Assembly (NCBI RefSeq): GCF_000002235.5 | Contig: NW_022145543.1 | Location: 806,001-870,000 of the forward strand | Direction of reading: 5' to 3' | From: Strongylocentrotus purpuratus | Taxonomy: Eukaryota > Echinodermata > Echinoidea > Camarodonta > Strongylocentrotidae | DNA length: 64,000 bases | Shown: piece by piece, positions 39,055 through 50,867 of the stretch | How positions within the stretch are numbered: position 1 is the stretch's first letter | Layout of the letters: each line of letters starts with the position of its first letter | Notes under the pieces: model-generated | The model's database searches: none | What the model was told of the DNA's origin: nothing | What the model saw: only the letters and a program-made list of their open reading frames with translations | Position numbers and translations under genes: made by a program

Positions 39055-39479
39055 TAACCTGCAATGACACATTACCCTAAAAATAATTAAGATAGAGATG
39101 GTAATTTGTAACATCTCATTACCAAATCAAGTAGTAGACATGGATCCATGACCTCACAGACTTGACCACGTTGTCAATTGGATGCCCTTTGAGTAGAATG
39201 TTTGAAATTACATATATTTTTCCTCTCTCTCTCGCTCTCCCTTTGTGATTGTTCTGCTTTTAATCAAAGAGACATTGAAACAGGTTTGACTCTTCCTCAA
39301 AAGGCAGACTTGGTGTTCTTCCTAACATACGGGCTGTTACTGCCAACTTGCCCCAGTGTCGCAAACAATTCATATTTGCCAAACAGACTACAGTGGAAAC
39401 TTGTTGTAACAAGGACACTGGGGCCATGAAAATTACCTTGGTATCAGGTTCTAACAAGTATCTCATCCAAGAATATGGA

Positions 39480-40860
39480 TGTTCCACCTTCTGCTTTTAA
39501 AAATTGTCACTCACACACACAGACACAGTCACACAGCAAAACTCTCAAATCAACCAGTCCATCTACCAACTTTTTACAAAGAAATTTTCATCAAAAAAGC
39601 ACTCGGAGACAATTTTGTACTCAGTTATTCTGTATTTAATTCAACAGGACTTGCAATCCGGTGCAAAAGGTGAACACAATCTGACATTTTTTGGCATTTG
39701 GCATTATTAAACATCTTTCCTACTCTTAATCAAAATGCAATCATGTACAATCATTTTATTTAGGAAAGCGAAATTCATGAAACCTTACAAATTCTATTTT
39801 GTACTTGTATGAGTAGCTCCATGCTAAAATGCATTTCGATATAGTATGATACATTTACATTCAAATGGGAAGGAAATACAGGAAGCGTAAAATGTATTTG
39901 CATAGGTGGTTTTAAAAAAAGTGACTGGGGAAACTTTGACTTTGATATGAGACTCTTGAGTCATACAGATTTCACCATTACTGTCATCATTAATAGAATC
40001 AAAATAAACAGTCGGACAGGTATTTCAAACATTATGCTGAAGTCAGGAGAGTTACAGTTAAGAATAATGATAAAAGTAGGGTGGTTATAACAACAAATTT
40101 GTATCAATCTAACTTCATATTCCAGAGATGAGAAAATATATTTGGCAACAATGTTGCAACGGTTTTTGTTTTCTCACTATTTGTACTTGTATTTTTTTAC
40201 TTTGAGATGGATCGAGAGACATGGGTTTGGTTAGCTCCTATTTTACTGACTGCAAGGATTGAGAAAGTAGATGACCAAATGGCCAAAACAGCATGAAAAT
40301 TAATAAAAATGTAGTAAACATGAAGCGTATACGGCAAACATTCAAGTAGCCAGATATAATTCATGAGTTTATCTATCCAAAACATAGTACTGAATTTAAT
40401 GACCTGCAACTTTATGAACATATTGCAAATACATGTACATGTACACTGTTTAACACTTACACACATCTTCCCAAATGGTTTGTGCAAAGGACATTTACAG
40501 CAAAGGTTGCTTTTCTCTATTACATTGTCAGTATGGGTTGACATGATACATAAAGGAGCATAGCAACTCATTTTAGTGATTCATGGTGTATGTGATTCCA
40601 TTTATATATGGAGTGGAAAATAAATAACAGCAGCATGACTACAATAAACACAAACATGGAATGAATAATCACTGATTTGAGATCGTTTTCTTTCATTCTT
40701 TTTGTCGAGCTGGATACCAATTTCAAACCTGTGATTTACTGTCATTTGGAAATCTGTGAGAAAAATAACGCAAACAAACATACAAAAAGACATTATTTAA
40801 TATAATAAAACATTTTCATCAAGTACTCCTTTTTGTAACTGGAGAGATATTCATTCAGCC
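39480..40860. repeat. Left flank block of Ig unit 3
   Basis: Paralogous to 16.9-18.36 kb and near-identical to 57.78-59.13 kb. Frames such as a 124-residue minus-strand one (40197-40571) are broken in the sister copies, so I do not call a gene. Confidence 0.7.
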
Positions 40861-43120
40861 ATCATAAAGGAACACAATAGTAATTCAAAAACATTGAAGT
40901 ACATGTAACTCAGTGTCCAAGTGTCTTAGGACAACAAAACTTGTATTTAAAATCCTGACCTCATTGAATGGAAGACATCATAAAAGAACATAATTCAAAA
41001 ACATGATAGTACAATGTAACTCAGTATTAAAGTGTCTTTGATCAACAAAAACTTGTATTTACAATCCTGACCTCATTGAATGGAAGACATCATAAAAGAG
41101 CATAATAGTCATTCAAAAACATAGAAGTACATGTAACTCAGTATATAAGTGTCTTTTGACATCAAACCCTGTAAACAATCCTGACACATTGAATTGAAGC
41201 CATCATAAGAGAACATAATAGTGATTAACAAACATAGAAGTACATGTAACTCAGTATATAAGTTTCGTTGGTCAACAAAAACTTGTATTTACAATCCTGA
41301 CCTCATTGAATCGAAGACATCATAAAAGGACATAATATTAATTAAAAAACATTGAAGTTCATGTAACACAGTATGAAAGTGTCTTTGGACAACAGAAACT
41401 TGTATTTACAATCCTGACCTCATTGAATGGAAGACATCAAAAAAGAACATGATATTAATTCAAAAACATTGAAATTCATGTAACACAGTGTGAAAGTGTC
41501 TTTTGACATCAAACCCTGTAAACAATCCTGACACATTGAATTGAAGCCATCATAAGAGAACATAATAGTGATTAACAAACATAGAAGTACATGTAACTCA
41601 GTATATAAGTGTCGTTGGTCAACAAAAACTTGTATTTACAATCCTGACCTCATTGAATCGAAGACATCATAAAAGGACATAATATTAATTAAAAAACATT
41701 GAAGTTCATGTAACACAGTATGAAAGTGTCTTTGGACAACAGAAACTTGTATTTACAATCCTGACCTCATTGAATGGAAGACATCAAAAAAGAACATGAT
41801 ATTAATTCAAAAACATTGAAATTCATGTAACACAGTGTGAAAGTGTCTTTGGACAACAGAAACTTGTATTTACAATCCTGACTTCATTGAATGGAAGACA
41901 TCATAAAAGAACATAATATTAATTCAAAAACATTGAAGTTCATGTAACACAGTATGAAAGTGTCTTTGGACAACAGAAACTTGTATTTACAATCCTGACC
42001 TCATTGAAAGGAAGACATCATAAAAGAACATAATTCATAAACATTGAAGTACATGCAACTCAGTATGAAAGTGTCTTTGGACAACAGAAACTTGTATTTA
42101 CAATCCTGACCTCATTGAAAGGAAGACATCATAAAAGAACATAATATTAATTCAAAAACATTGAAGTTCATGTAATACAGTATGAAAGTGTCTTTGGACA
42201 ACAGAAACTTGTATTTACAATCCTGACCTCAATGAATGGAAGACATCATAAAAGAACATAATATTAATTCAAAAACATTGAAGTTCATGTAATACAGTAT
42301 GAAAGTGTCTTTGGACAACAGAAACTTGTATTTACAATCCTGACCTCATTGAAAGGAAGACATCATAAAAGAACATAATATTAATTCAAAAACATTGAAG
42401 TTCATGTAACACAGTATGAAAGTGTCTTTGGACAACAGAAACTTGTATTTACAATCCTGACCTCATCGAATGGAAGACATCATAAAAGAACATAATTCAA
42501 AAACATTGAAGTACATGCAACTCAGTATGAAAGTGTCTTTGGACAACAGAAACTTGTATTTACAATCCTGACCTCATTGAAAGAAGACATCATAAAAGAA
42601 CATAATATTAATTCAAAAACATTGAAATTCATGTAATACAGTATGAAAGTGTCTTTGGACAACAGAAACTTGTATTTACAACCCTGACCTCAATGAATGG
42701 AAGACATCATAAAAGAACATAATATTAATTCAAAAACATTGAAGTTCATGTAATACAGTATGAAAGTGTCTTTGGACAACAGAAACTTGTATTTACAATC
42801 CTGACCTCATTGAAAGGAAGACATCATAAAAGAACATAATTCAAAAACATTGAAGTACATGCAACTCAGTATGAAAGTGTCTTTGGACAACAGAAACTTG
42901 TATTTACAATCCTGACCTCATTGAAAGGAAGACATCATAAAAGAACATAATATTAATTCAAAAACATTGAAGTTCATGTAATAACGTATGAAAGTGTCTT
43001 TGGACAACAGAAACTTGTATTTACAACCCTGACCTCAATGAATGGAAGACATCATAAAAGAACATAATATTAATTCAAAAACATTGAAGTTCATGTAACA
43101 CAGTGTAAATGTGTCTTTGG
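40860..43120. repeat. 117-bp tandem array downstream of Ig gene 3, about 19 units
   Basis: Typical unit: CATAATATTAATTCAAAAAC then ATTGAAGTTCATGTAACACAGTATGAAAGTGTCTTTGGACAACAGAAACTTGTATTTACAATCCTGACCTCATTGAA in order, written here only as landmarks. Higher-order structure is visible: a block at about 41157-41500 is repeated 349 bp (three units) later. Most units read TGACCTCA where other arrays read TGACTCA, and have lost the left TGTCCAA arm. Confidence 0.92.
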
Positions 43121-43180
43121 CTGTGTTCTTGTTGTTGTTTTTCGTTCTCAAGAAACTTGTCTCAATAAAGTATGGACAAT

Positions 43181-43186
43181 TTTATT
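43181..43186 (-). promoter_or_regulatory. Likely poly(A) signal of Ig gene 3
   Basis: AATAAA on the minus strand, 367 bp past the stop, in the shared 3' block. Confidence 0.5.
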
Positions 43187-43552
43187 TAATCTTTTTCAAA
43201 CAGTATTTTATCCTCCTGTAAATTAAAATTTAAACGTGATTTACAATTATTTAGAATAAACAGAATTATAATTATAGTTAAATTGTGTGTAGGCCTATAC
43301 TCTATTACTTTTCTCACAATTTAGTTCAATTCCAAAATGAGCTTACAATCAGTATGAGATATCCATAATGTTATTTGGGTTCTTAATTAAACTATAAATT
43401 TGCCTTTTAAGTCGGGTTTAATGATGGCATATGTAGTCAAATGTTTTTCAAAATTTTGTAAACTGAATCTTTAATTTTTTCTTGATCAATTTGTCATATT
43501 CTGACCGTAAAGTAGTAATGTATCCGATTGTGGAGAAAAATCTTTACCGTTT

Positions 43553-44485
43553 TTAGTGTTTACGACCTTTGTTTTTCATTTTATAATGGAAAAACAAACT
43601 CAAGAATAGCAGTATAACTTCAATAGGTAAGAACATTGACTGAATGATCACACATTTGTTGGAGATGCATTTGTCCATATTGATCGGAAGGGAAGACATC
43701 ATAGTGGAATAGTAATCACTCTGATTGTTTTCTGTGAGAGTGAAAAGAAGAGGCATTGTTGTAATTTCTAAAGGAGGGCAAGGGTCATTGCTAACATCAT
43801 CAGTTATATTCAGGCCAGTATCATTACATTCACATCTTAATTTGTATTCATCCAAAGTAGAAGAACAACAATATACTGGCTGTGATTTTCTGATGAGAAT
43901 GGTCTGTTTCAACAATGTGCCAGTTTCACTGGGGTCAGTAAGGGAAGGCATCCATACACCATCCTGATAGCATTCAATCTTCCCTAATAGACTCCCAACA
44001 TTAGCTGTACAGTCTATTGAAACCCAGTCTCTACCCTTTCCTTCACTCACATCACATGATGCCTTACCAGGAGGATAGTCTATTTGCAGTTCGACTCTTG
44101 TTGTGTGATCAACAATTGACTGCCCATCCTTGTAAACCGATGAGATGTATTTCCCTGCATCATTTCTCATTAGATTAGTTATTGTAAGATCCAGAGAGCA
44201 GTTTCCATTTTTGTTTCTATTCTGCACTTGGAATCTTTGGAGCTGAACTCGAGGCAATGACAGCGCTGACCCGTCTGTCGAGCGATAAAATGGGGCGCTG
44301 AGCGAATGCTGTAAAGTGACTTCTGTACTGTCACATGGATATGGGAAAATCAAGTTAGCTTCTTGCCCTTGTATTTTATATAATGTTGTGGATTTACATC
44401 CATATAGATTTATGAGAATAATAGAAATTAATAATAATGGAATATTAAATCCACCGGTCAAGGAATGAAACAAAACTTTCAACAT
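43553..44485 (-). CDS. Ig-like type I membrane protein, copy 3 (short tail)
   Basis: 310 residues with the same signal peptide, V-like domain (PYPCDSTEV, NCSLDLTITNL, DAGKYISS without F-strand Cys), second Cys-rich domain, stalk and membrane span. The loop after QHS reads LSAP. The tail ends KMKNKGRKH, about 30 residues earlier than in copies 1, 2 and 5, and lacks the PPIP motif. The downstream DNA still resembles tail-coding sequence, so the short tail is a late change. The acceptor CTCTTCGCAG at 44543-44552 and the donor at 45641-45642 are kept, but the TATA/CCAAT stretch of units 1-2 is missing upstream. Possibly a decaying or differently driven copy. Confidence 0.82.
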   Translation of the reverse strand: MLKVLFHSLTGGFNIPLLLISIILINLYGCKSTTLYKIQGQEANLIFPYPCDSTEVTLQHSLSAPFYRSTDGSALSLPRVQLQRFQVQNRNKNGNCSLDLTITNLMRNDAGKYISSVYKDGQSIVDHTTRVELQIDYPPGKASCDVSEGKGRDWVSIDCTANVGSLLGKIECYQDGVWMPSLTDPSETGTLLKQTILIRKSQPVYCCSSTLDEYKLRCECNDTGLNITDDVSNDPCPPLEITTMPLLFTLTENNQSDYYSTMMSSLPINMDKCISNKCVIIQSMFLPIEVILLFLSLFFHYKMKNKGRKH

Positions 44486-45134
44486 ATTGAATTAGGGTTA
44501 GGTTCAGATTTCCCTCCAAAATACTGAAAGGTTCTTCAGAAACTGCGAAGAGGAGAAAATGATTGTCAGAATTCTATATAATTCACAAACAGTTATGTTG
44601 CACCTTTGACATCCAACTCAATAGCAAATTTTCAGATGGTATGATGTGTCCAAAATGTAAACAATCTATGCTTTAGCTAGCATTCATACATAATCTGGTT
44701 CTGTCACATACACAGGCATGAATTCTGCAGTAACTGTAGGCGCAATGTACTGTTTTGTGTTCCAGTTTTTTTTTTGATGGATCTGTCAACTGAAGATTCT
44801 GACTAATTCTCTTCCTTTATCATCAGGCGCAATTTCAATTTCATGAAACAGCGATAACCTGCTGAACATATATCTCCATTTAGGATTCAGATGTGGTGTA
44901 GAAATGGCCATTGGAGTAGCTTTAGATGCACGTAATCAGTTGCCTGGAATTAGAAGAAAAATTAGAGTAGGTGGATTGTACGACACAAATTGTGGTGATA
45001 AAGTTGGTCTATGATCACTAGCTATTGCTAATTTATATATTTTCCACCCAGGACCCAACACTGTATACCTATCCCTTAGCTCTATAGTCTTACCAACCCA
45101 AACTATAACCTAAAACCCTATCATAACCCAATCG

Positions 45135-45207
45135 GGAGAGCCAGGAGGGTCAAATCTGACTGACATGAGCGCTATACAAGAACCCATTATTATTATTATT
45201 ATTATTA
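45135..45207 (+). mobile_element. 3' end of another SINE with (ATT)n tail
   Basis: CGGGAGAGCCAGGAGGGTCA...GACATGAGCGCTATACAAGA then ACCC(ATT)n. It interrupts sequence that is continuous in units 1 and 2, so it is an insertion specific to unit 3. Confidence 0.6.
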
Positions 45208-45227
45208 CCATATGCTGGTGATAGTAT

Positions 45228-45455
45228 AATAATTTTGTTTACCAAGGGAAGATAGCCTCATTAGCATCAGTGCTGTTCTCCCTGCATCAATTAATTTTAT
45301 GCCAGCAATTGCCAGGTACCCATTTACATCTAAGTGAAGAGTGGCACATGTGGTTTAATCTCTTGCCATAAGATGTTAGTGCCAGGGTGGGATTCAAACC
45401 CTTATCCCCTTGGATTGAGATTCAAGGGAATGAACCACTATACCATGACACCTCC
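45228..45455 (-). mobile_element. tRNA-derived SINE inside the Ig 5' intron, unit 3
   Basis: Head GGAGGTGTCATGGTATAGTG then GTTC, B box AGGGTTTGAATCCC. Orthologous insertion to 21635-21872. Confidence 0.85.
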
Positions 45456-46025
45456 ATATATGTTTTGAGATCAAAACAGTACATAAAGCTTGGAGCAAAG
45501 AATGGATCACCAATAGCCCAGTAGGTACTTTAAGTTCAGAACAGATATACTCTGACTTTATTTTGATATACTTCTTTGTGATTCGGTAGTATCATTCGCT
45601 CATGCAGCAGAGATGGTCAAGAAAAACAAATTATACACTTACCTAACTCGTTGTCTTCAGATCATTTTGTTGCTTAAAGATTCTTCTTGTAAAACATGAA
45701 GTTATATGCAGCTCCAATGAAAACCACATATACCTCAGTACCGGCGCCTGCAATTTCCAACATGCAAGTGAATGCATTGAGCGGTCAGTGTGTGAACAGC
45801 CCTTATGGTGTAAAGATGATGAAATCCTCTCTGCGCTTGAATGTTAGGTCCAAAGTCCACACAAACAAGCCTGCAGGATAGCATGATGATGTATGAAACA
45901 TAATGATATGCGAGTTGCACACCTCACCCTCATGCACATGCAGTGGCGGATCCAGGGGGAAAAAACGTGTACAAACACAGTAAATTTACCTTTTTTGGGA
46001 GATGCCCCCCCCCCCGGCGCTCAAT

Positions 46026-46710
46026 CCTATTATGAAAAGCGAACCCTTCTCCTATTATGAATAGCGACCCTCATTTCGTATTATGAAGAGCGATCCTCTT
46101 CTCTTATTATGAATAGCGCACCTCATTTTGTATTATGAATAGCGACCCTCATCTCCTATTATGAATAGCGAATCTCATTTCGTACTACAAATAGCGACCC
46201 TCATCTCCTATTATGAATAGCGACCCTCATTTTGTATTATGAATAGCGACGCTCATTTCGTATTATGAATAGCGACCCTCTACTCCTATTATGAATAGCG
46301 AACCTCATTTCGTATTATGAATAGCGACCCTCATCTCCTATTATGAATAGCGACCCTCTACTCCTATTATGAATAGCGAACCTCATTTTGTATTATAAAT
46401 AGCGACCCCATCTCATATTATGAATAGCGAACCTCATTTCGTATTATGAATAGCGACCCTCATCTCCTATTGTGAATAGCGACCTTCTACTTCTATTATG
46501 AATAGCGACCCTCATTTTGTATTATAAATAGCGACCCTCTTCTCCTATTACGAATAGCGACCCTTTTATCCTATTATGAATAGCGACCCTCATTTCGTAT
46601 CATGAATAGCGACCCTCTTTCCGTGTTACGAATAGCGATCCTTATAAGTAATGAACCTCATTTCTTATTATGAATAGCGACCCTCTCGTCGTATTATGAA
46701 TAGCGACCCT
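46026..46710. repeat. 26-bp minisatellite, first block (~26 units)
   Basis: The unit is GAATAGCGACCCTCATTTCG then TATTAT, with CTC(C/T)T variants. No unique spacers. Confidence 0.93.
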
Positions 46711-47089
46711 GAGTGCAAGTGAATGCATTGAGCGGTCGGTTGAATCAGGTACTGTATATATTTGCTTGGACTTTCTTTGGCAGGTTATTGATAATTTTGT
46801 GATTATGCTTTGTCAGTGTGTGAACAGCCCTTATGGTGTAAAGATGATGAAATCCTCTCTGCGCTTGAATGTTAGGTCCAAAGTCCACACAAACAAGCCT
46901 GCAGGATAGCATGATGATGTATGAAACATAATGACATATGCGAGTTGCACACCTCACCCTCATGCACACCAGTGGCGGATCCAGGGGGAAAAAACGAGTA
47001 CAAACACGGTACATTTACCTTTTTGGGGAGATGCCCCCCCCCCCCCCGGCGCTCAAGGGGTTATCGGGAGGAAAAAGAAAGAAAAATAT

Positions 47090-47685
47090 TGTATTATGAA
47101 TAGCGACCCTCTTCTCCTGTTATGAATAGCAAACCTCTTCTCCTATTATGAATAGCGAACCTCATTTCGTATTATGGATAGCGACCCTCATCTCCTATTA
47201 TGAATAGCGACCCTCTACTTCTATATGAATAGCGAACCTCATTTCGTATTATGAATAGCGACCCTCACCTCATATTATGAATAGCGACCTTCTACTTCTA
47301 TTATGAATAGCGACCCTCATTTTGTATTATGAATAGCGACCCTCATTTTGTATTATGAATAGCGACCCTCATTTCGTGTTATGAATAGCGACCCTCTACT
47401 TCTATTATGAATAGCGACCCTCATTTTGTATTATGAATAGCGACCCTCATTTCGTATTATGAATAGCGACCCTCTTCTCCTGTTACTCTTCTCCTATTAT
47501 GAATAGCGACCCTCTTCTCCTATTATGAATAGCGACCCTTTTATCCTATTATGAATAGCGACCCTCATTTCGTATTATGAATAGCGGCCCTCTTTCCGTG
47601 TTATGAATAGCGACCCTTATAAGTAATGAACCTCATTTCTTATTATGAATAGCGACCCTCTCGTCGTATTATGAATAGCGACCCT
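47090..47685. repeat. 26-bp minisatellite, second block (~23 units)
   Basis: Same unit. The last units (CCGTGTTATGAATAGCG, CCTTATAAGTAATGAACC, CTCTCGTCGTATTATG) repeat the order at the end of the first block, showing the array was duplicated as a block. Confidence 0.93.
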
Positions 47686-47935
47686 GAGTGCAAGTGAATG
47701 CATTGAGCGGTCGGTTGAATCATGTACTATTTGCTTGGACTTTCTTTGGCAGGTTATTGATAATTTTGTGATGCTTTGTCAGTGTGTGAACAGCCCTTGT
47801 GGTATAAAGATGATGAAATCCTCTCTGCGCTTGAATGTTAGGTCCAAAGTCCACACAAACAAGCCTGCAGGATAGCATGATGATGTATGAAACATAATGA
47901 CATATGCGAGTTGCACACCTCACCCTCATGCACAC

Positions 47936-48089
47936 CAGTGGCGGATCCAGGGGGAAAAAAACGTGTACAAACACGGTTAATTTACTTTTTTGGGGAGATG
48001 CCCCCCCCCCCCCGGCGCTCAAGGGGTTATCGGGAGGAAAAAGAAAAAAATTGGGCCCCCACCCCTAAGAAATCCTGGATCCGCGCCTG
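47936..48089. mobile_element. Small hAT-type MITE (GGCGGATCCAGG ends)
   Basis: CAGTGGCGGATCCAGG to CCTGGATCCGCGCCTG, flanked by the 8-bp direct repeat ATGCACAC (47928-47935 and 48090-48097), fitting nTnnnnAn. Left halves of the same insertion lie at 45941 and 46970, where the 26-bp arrays follow instead of the right half. Confidence 0.82.
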
Positions 48090-48597
48090 ATGCACACACA
48101 TTCACACACTCCAAACAAAGGCCTAAAGCTAATAAAAAACAACAAAAAGGAAAGTATAACTGATGGTAAGAGGTTTGAAATTGATATCAAAGAAAATTAT
48201 TCATAAACAACCACAAAATATAATCATACTACATAACACAGTTTGCAAACCAGAGATGAAATGTATCGATGAAGTGCATATATATATATATATATTGACT
48301 TGGAAATTGGTTTGTAAATATTAAGTTGGGGTTTCATGTTGATAACACATTTAATAATCTGCAGATACAACCCTCCACTTAGGCTACAAATGAAGATTAG
48401 AGACACCTTTAGGTTAAAGGTAAAAATATCAAGATTAAAGATCTTTAGGAGATTTGGAATATTTTGTCGAGCTGGCATACATGCACACCCCACCCTCATG
48501 CACAGTTACACACACACACAAACACTCACTCACAGTCTGTATCTATTCGTAATGACCTTGTCCCTCTAATGCAATGCATGAGGATACATGCACACAC

Positions 48598-48805
48598 GTA
48601 TCTTGTTGGCCTTTTACATCATCTTTATAAACATGCAGAAAACAACAGGTCTATATCAACTACTGTATGTACAGATTTTAAAAAGGCTTTTGATTGCTTG
48701 GATCACAATATTCTAATTGAAAGAATGGTTAATATGCACATAAGACCTTGGATAATAAATTGGATCATAAGTTTTTTAGAATGTCGTAAACAAAGTACAT
48801 TATAT
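48598..48805 (+). mobile_element. Non-LTR retrotransposon (LINE) reverse-transcriptase fragment
   Basis: About 70 codons include CTDFKKAFDCLDHNILIERM and INWIISFLECRKQ, the RT motif around D-F-x-K-A-F-D-x-x-D-H of CR1/L2/Jockey-type LINEs. Neither ends of the element nor an endonuclease is present. It stops exactly where the hAT element begins. Confidence 0.75.
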
Positions 48806-49263
48806 CACGGGTGGCCAACCTTTTAAAGCTCGCGGGCCACATCTAACGATTGTCATAACTTGGCGGGCCGTAGGCCAGGCGGGGGGGGGGGGGGGGTAAT
48901 CACATATTGAGACATACGGGGTGTGCCGCTCTAATGGGTAACCTTTTTTACAAAAAGAATCCCTAAACTTGGGTCCCATTTTTAACAAAAATATCCTAAA
49001 TATGGGTCCGTGTTTTCAAAAAAAATTATTTAAAAAAAATTCAGGGTTTTAACCATGCAAACACCCGAAATTTTTATAAAAAGGGCTTTACTTTCAACAA
49101 AAATCTGCCAAAACAACCCTTAAAAATGGGTAGAGGTTACGAGGCTTCAGCGGCACACCCCGTCAAAACCAAATCTGAAATCCCTCCCCCCCCCCCCCAC
49201 ACACACACACTCATGTACACACCTGCAATTTTGCAAACAACAAAATCAGTCGAACAAAATCAG

Positions 49264-49421
49264 GCTTACTTTTGTAGTGTGATTTCTGGCTGACAAAATA
49301 TGAGGCAAAGTTGTTTACCTTTCTCTTCTATGAAGAAATACTTCAGAGATCAATCCGATTTAAAGTTTCTGTCTTCATCAGAGACTTTCCTTTTCTTCGC
49401 ACGTCTCGAAATCGATGCCAT
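49264..49421 (-). pseudogene. hAT transposase N-terminal remnant
   Basis: From ATG at 49421 the minus strand reads MASISRRAKKRKVSDEDRNF, KSD, a stop (TGA where the family has Trp), then SLKYFFIEEKGKQLCLIFCQ. This is the start of the transposase family with KRK..ENR.F...WT.KYFF...GK..CLIC (ZBED5/GTF2IRD2-related). The catalytic domain is absent. Confidence 0.65.
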
Positions 49422-49571
49422 GTTGGTTGTTATTTCAAACAAAATCAATGACACAGCAGAAAGAATATAAGGGGACTATCCACGATTAAGATTAATGAAA
49501 AAATTAAACGGCGGGAGAAAAGGGTTGTACGTTTTAAGACAAGTATGGCATTTCAAACATATTTCTTGATT

Positions 49572-49665
49572 CACGATCGATTGGGCAAAAAGAATTTCCA
49601 TTTTCGGTTTTACTTAATAACATTTGGAGTGGATTTTAAAAGATTATTATTATTGTTATTATTTG
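49572..49665 (+). mobile_element. 5'-truncated SINE tail inside the hAT element
   Basis: CACGATCGATTGGGCAAAAA, GAATTTCCATTTTCGGTTTT and GGAGTGGATTTTAAAAGATT then (ATT)n match the last ~90 bp of the SINE at 14605-14864. No tRNA head. Confidence 0.75.
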
Positions 49666-49995
49666 TATATTTACAAAGGTTACTGCATGTGGAAATAACA
49701 AACTGAAATTAACACGGCGAGTGATGTTAATATCGTTAATGTAATGTAATGAGAGGGAATTTGAGGAGTTTTGTATAAGCCACGTAATGAATCAATATGT
49801 TGTGAATGATGAAAACAAATTATGGAAATAAAGATAGCTGTGTGTAAATGTTTTACTCTATTTCATCGCTGTTATGCGGGCCGCATTTCATTCATATACT
49901 ATTTTTATAATTACGTTTTCAATGCTCCGCGGGCCGCACAAGAAGAGCTCGCGGGCCGCATGTGGCCCGCGGGCCCCAGGTTGGCCACCCTTGAA

Positions 49996-50077
49996 ATAGA
50001 TTAATGAGTATGATAGAAATGAATAATATTAAGATTTTAAATCCACCAGTCAAGGAATGAAACAAAACTTTCAACAT
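49996..50077 (-). pseudogene. Ig-like receptor gene fragment, copy 4 (5' end only)
   Basis: From ATG at 50077 the minus strand gives the family signal peptide (MLKVLFHSLTGGFKIL and onward), then breaks off after about 27 codons where the hAT element ends. Its acceptor, SINE-bearing intron and donor (51485-51486) persist up to ~51.9 kb, but no TATA/CCAAT is found. Everything encoding the extracellular and membrane parts is missing. Confidence 0.8.
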
Positions 50078-50867
50078 TTTGAATTATGGTTTGATTCTGA
50101 TTCCCCCCCCCCCCCCCCAAAAAAAAAAAAAAAAAAACCCTCAGTAGATCTTCAGTAACTGCAAAGAGGAGAAAGTGATCGTCAGAATTGTCTTTCATTC
50201 ACGACCAGTAATGGTTCACCTATGAAATCCAACTCAATAGAACATGTCCAGATGGAAATGGACAGTGGCCAAAAGCAAGCCAGTTATTCAAAATGCTATC
50301 AATTCTTGATCAGTTCAATTCCATCAGCTGGTTCTCTTACATATACACAGGCATGAATTCTGCAGTAATTGTACCAGTAATGTACTGTATTGTGTTCGAT
50401 CTAGCTTTTGTTTCTGATAGATTTGTAAACTGGATATTCTCAGCTTGTAAAATTTATCAGATTCAGCAATTAGAAGTTCAGCAAAAGTTGATCCATCAAC
50501 CAGGACTGAATAATTCCCTAATTCTCAATGGTCAGGCTTCATTTCACTTTGATAAATCAGCAAAAACCTGCAGACTGCATCTCTCCATGTTGGATTCAGT
50601 GGTGGTAGAGTAGGTGCCATTAGAGTAGATGCAGGTGCACAAAGTGTCATTTCAGTTAATTGCCTGGATGTGTCAGAAGAAAAAATAGAGTACAGGTAGG
50701 TAGATCGTACAACATAAATGTTGGTGATAGTTTCTCTATGGTCACAAGCTCTTGCTAATTTACTCACTTCCACTCTGGACCCAATACTATACCTACCTCT
50801 TTAAAAGCCTTACCAACCCAAAATACAACCTAAAGCCCTGTCAAAACCCAATCTGTTACCATATATT

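Larger units (their letters stand above)
33568..40910 (+). repeat. Segmental duplication, copy A (tepsin 3' end and flank)
   Basis: Colinear with 52016-59190, differing by a few percent by eye. It starts in tepsin intron 11 (AAATTCATTGTGGATGA) and ends at the edge of the 117-bp array. It is the left part of an ~18.45-kb tandem unit. The main differences are in the TTACGA elements and in the end of the MITE near 37050. Confidence 0.9.
44543..45642 (-). other. Predicted 5' UTR intron of Ig gene 3
   Basis: Acceptor TTTTCTCCTCTTCGCAG and donor CGAGTTAG|GTAAGTG. Contains two SINE-derived pieces. Confidence 0.58.
45765..47935. repeat. Tandem triplication of the Ig upstream block (~0.97-1.02 kb period)
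   Basis: The block GCAAGTGAATGCATTGAGCG...GTGTGAACAGCCCTT...GGTCCAAAGTCCACACAAAC...CTCACCCTCATGCACA occurs at about 45765, 46712 and 47687. The first two copies end in a 26-bp array and the third ends in an intact small MITE. CAAAGTCCA is at 45851-45859, 46879-46887 and 47845-47853. Confidence 0.85.
48806..49993 (-). mobile_element. Internally deleted hAT transposon
   Basis: CACGGGTGGCCAACCTTTTA at the left pairs with AGGTTGGCCACCCTTG at the right, and CGCGGGCCACAT / ATGTGGCCCGCGGGCC lie just inside. These ends are typical of hAT elements with CAGGGGTGGCCAACC-like termini. At 1.19 kb it is far too short for a full transposase. The 8-bp flanks (CATTATAT and AAATAGAT) do not match. Confidence 0.75.

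Noticed and set aside
40197-40571. 124-residue Cys-containing minus-strand frame
   Set aside because: The near-identical copy at 58.5-58.8 kb and the older copy at 17.9-18.1 kb do not keep the frame. No domain recognised.
46026-47685. CRISPR-like array
   Set aside because: 26-bp units are directly adjacent with no unique spacers. The same applies to the 41-bp array at 5530-5938 and the 117-bp arrays.
48464-48826. 120-residue plus-strand frame as a gene
   Set aside because: Only the middle (from 48598) is a LINE reverse-transcriptase piece. The start is CA-rich flank and the end runs into the hAT element.
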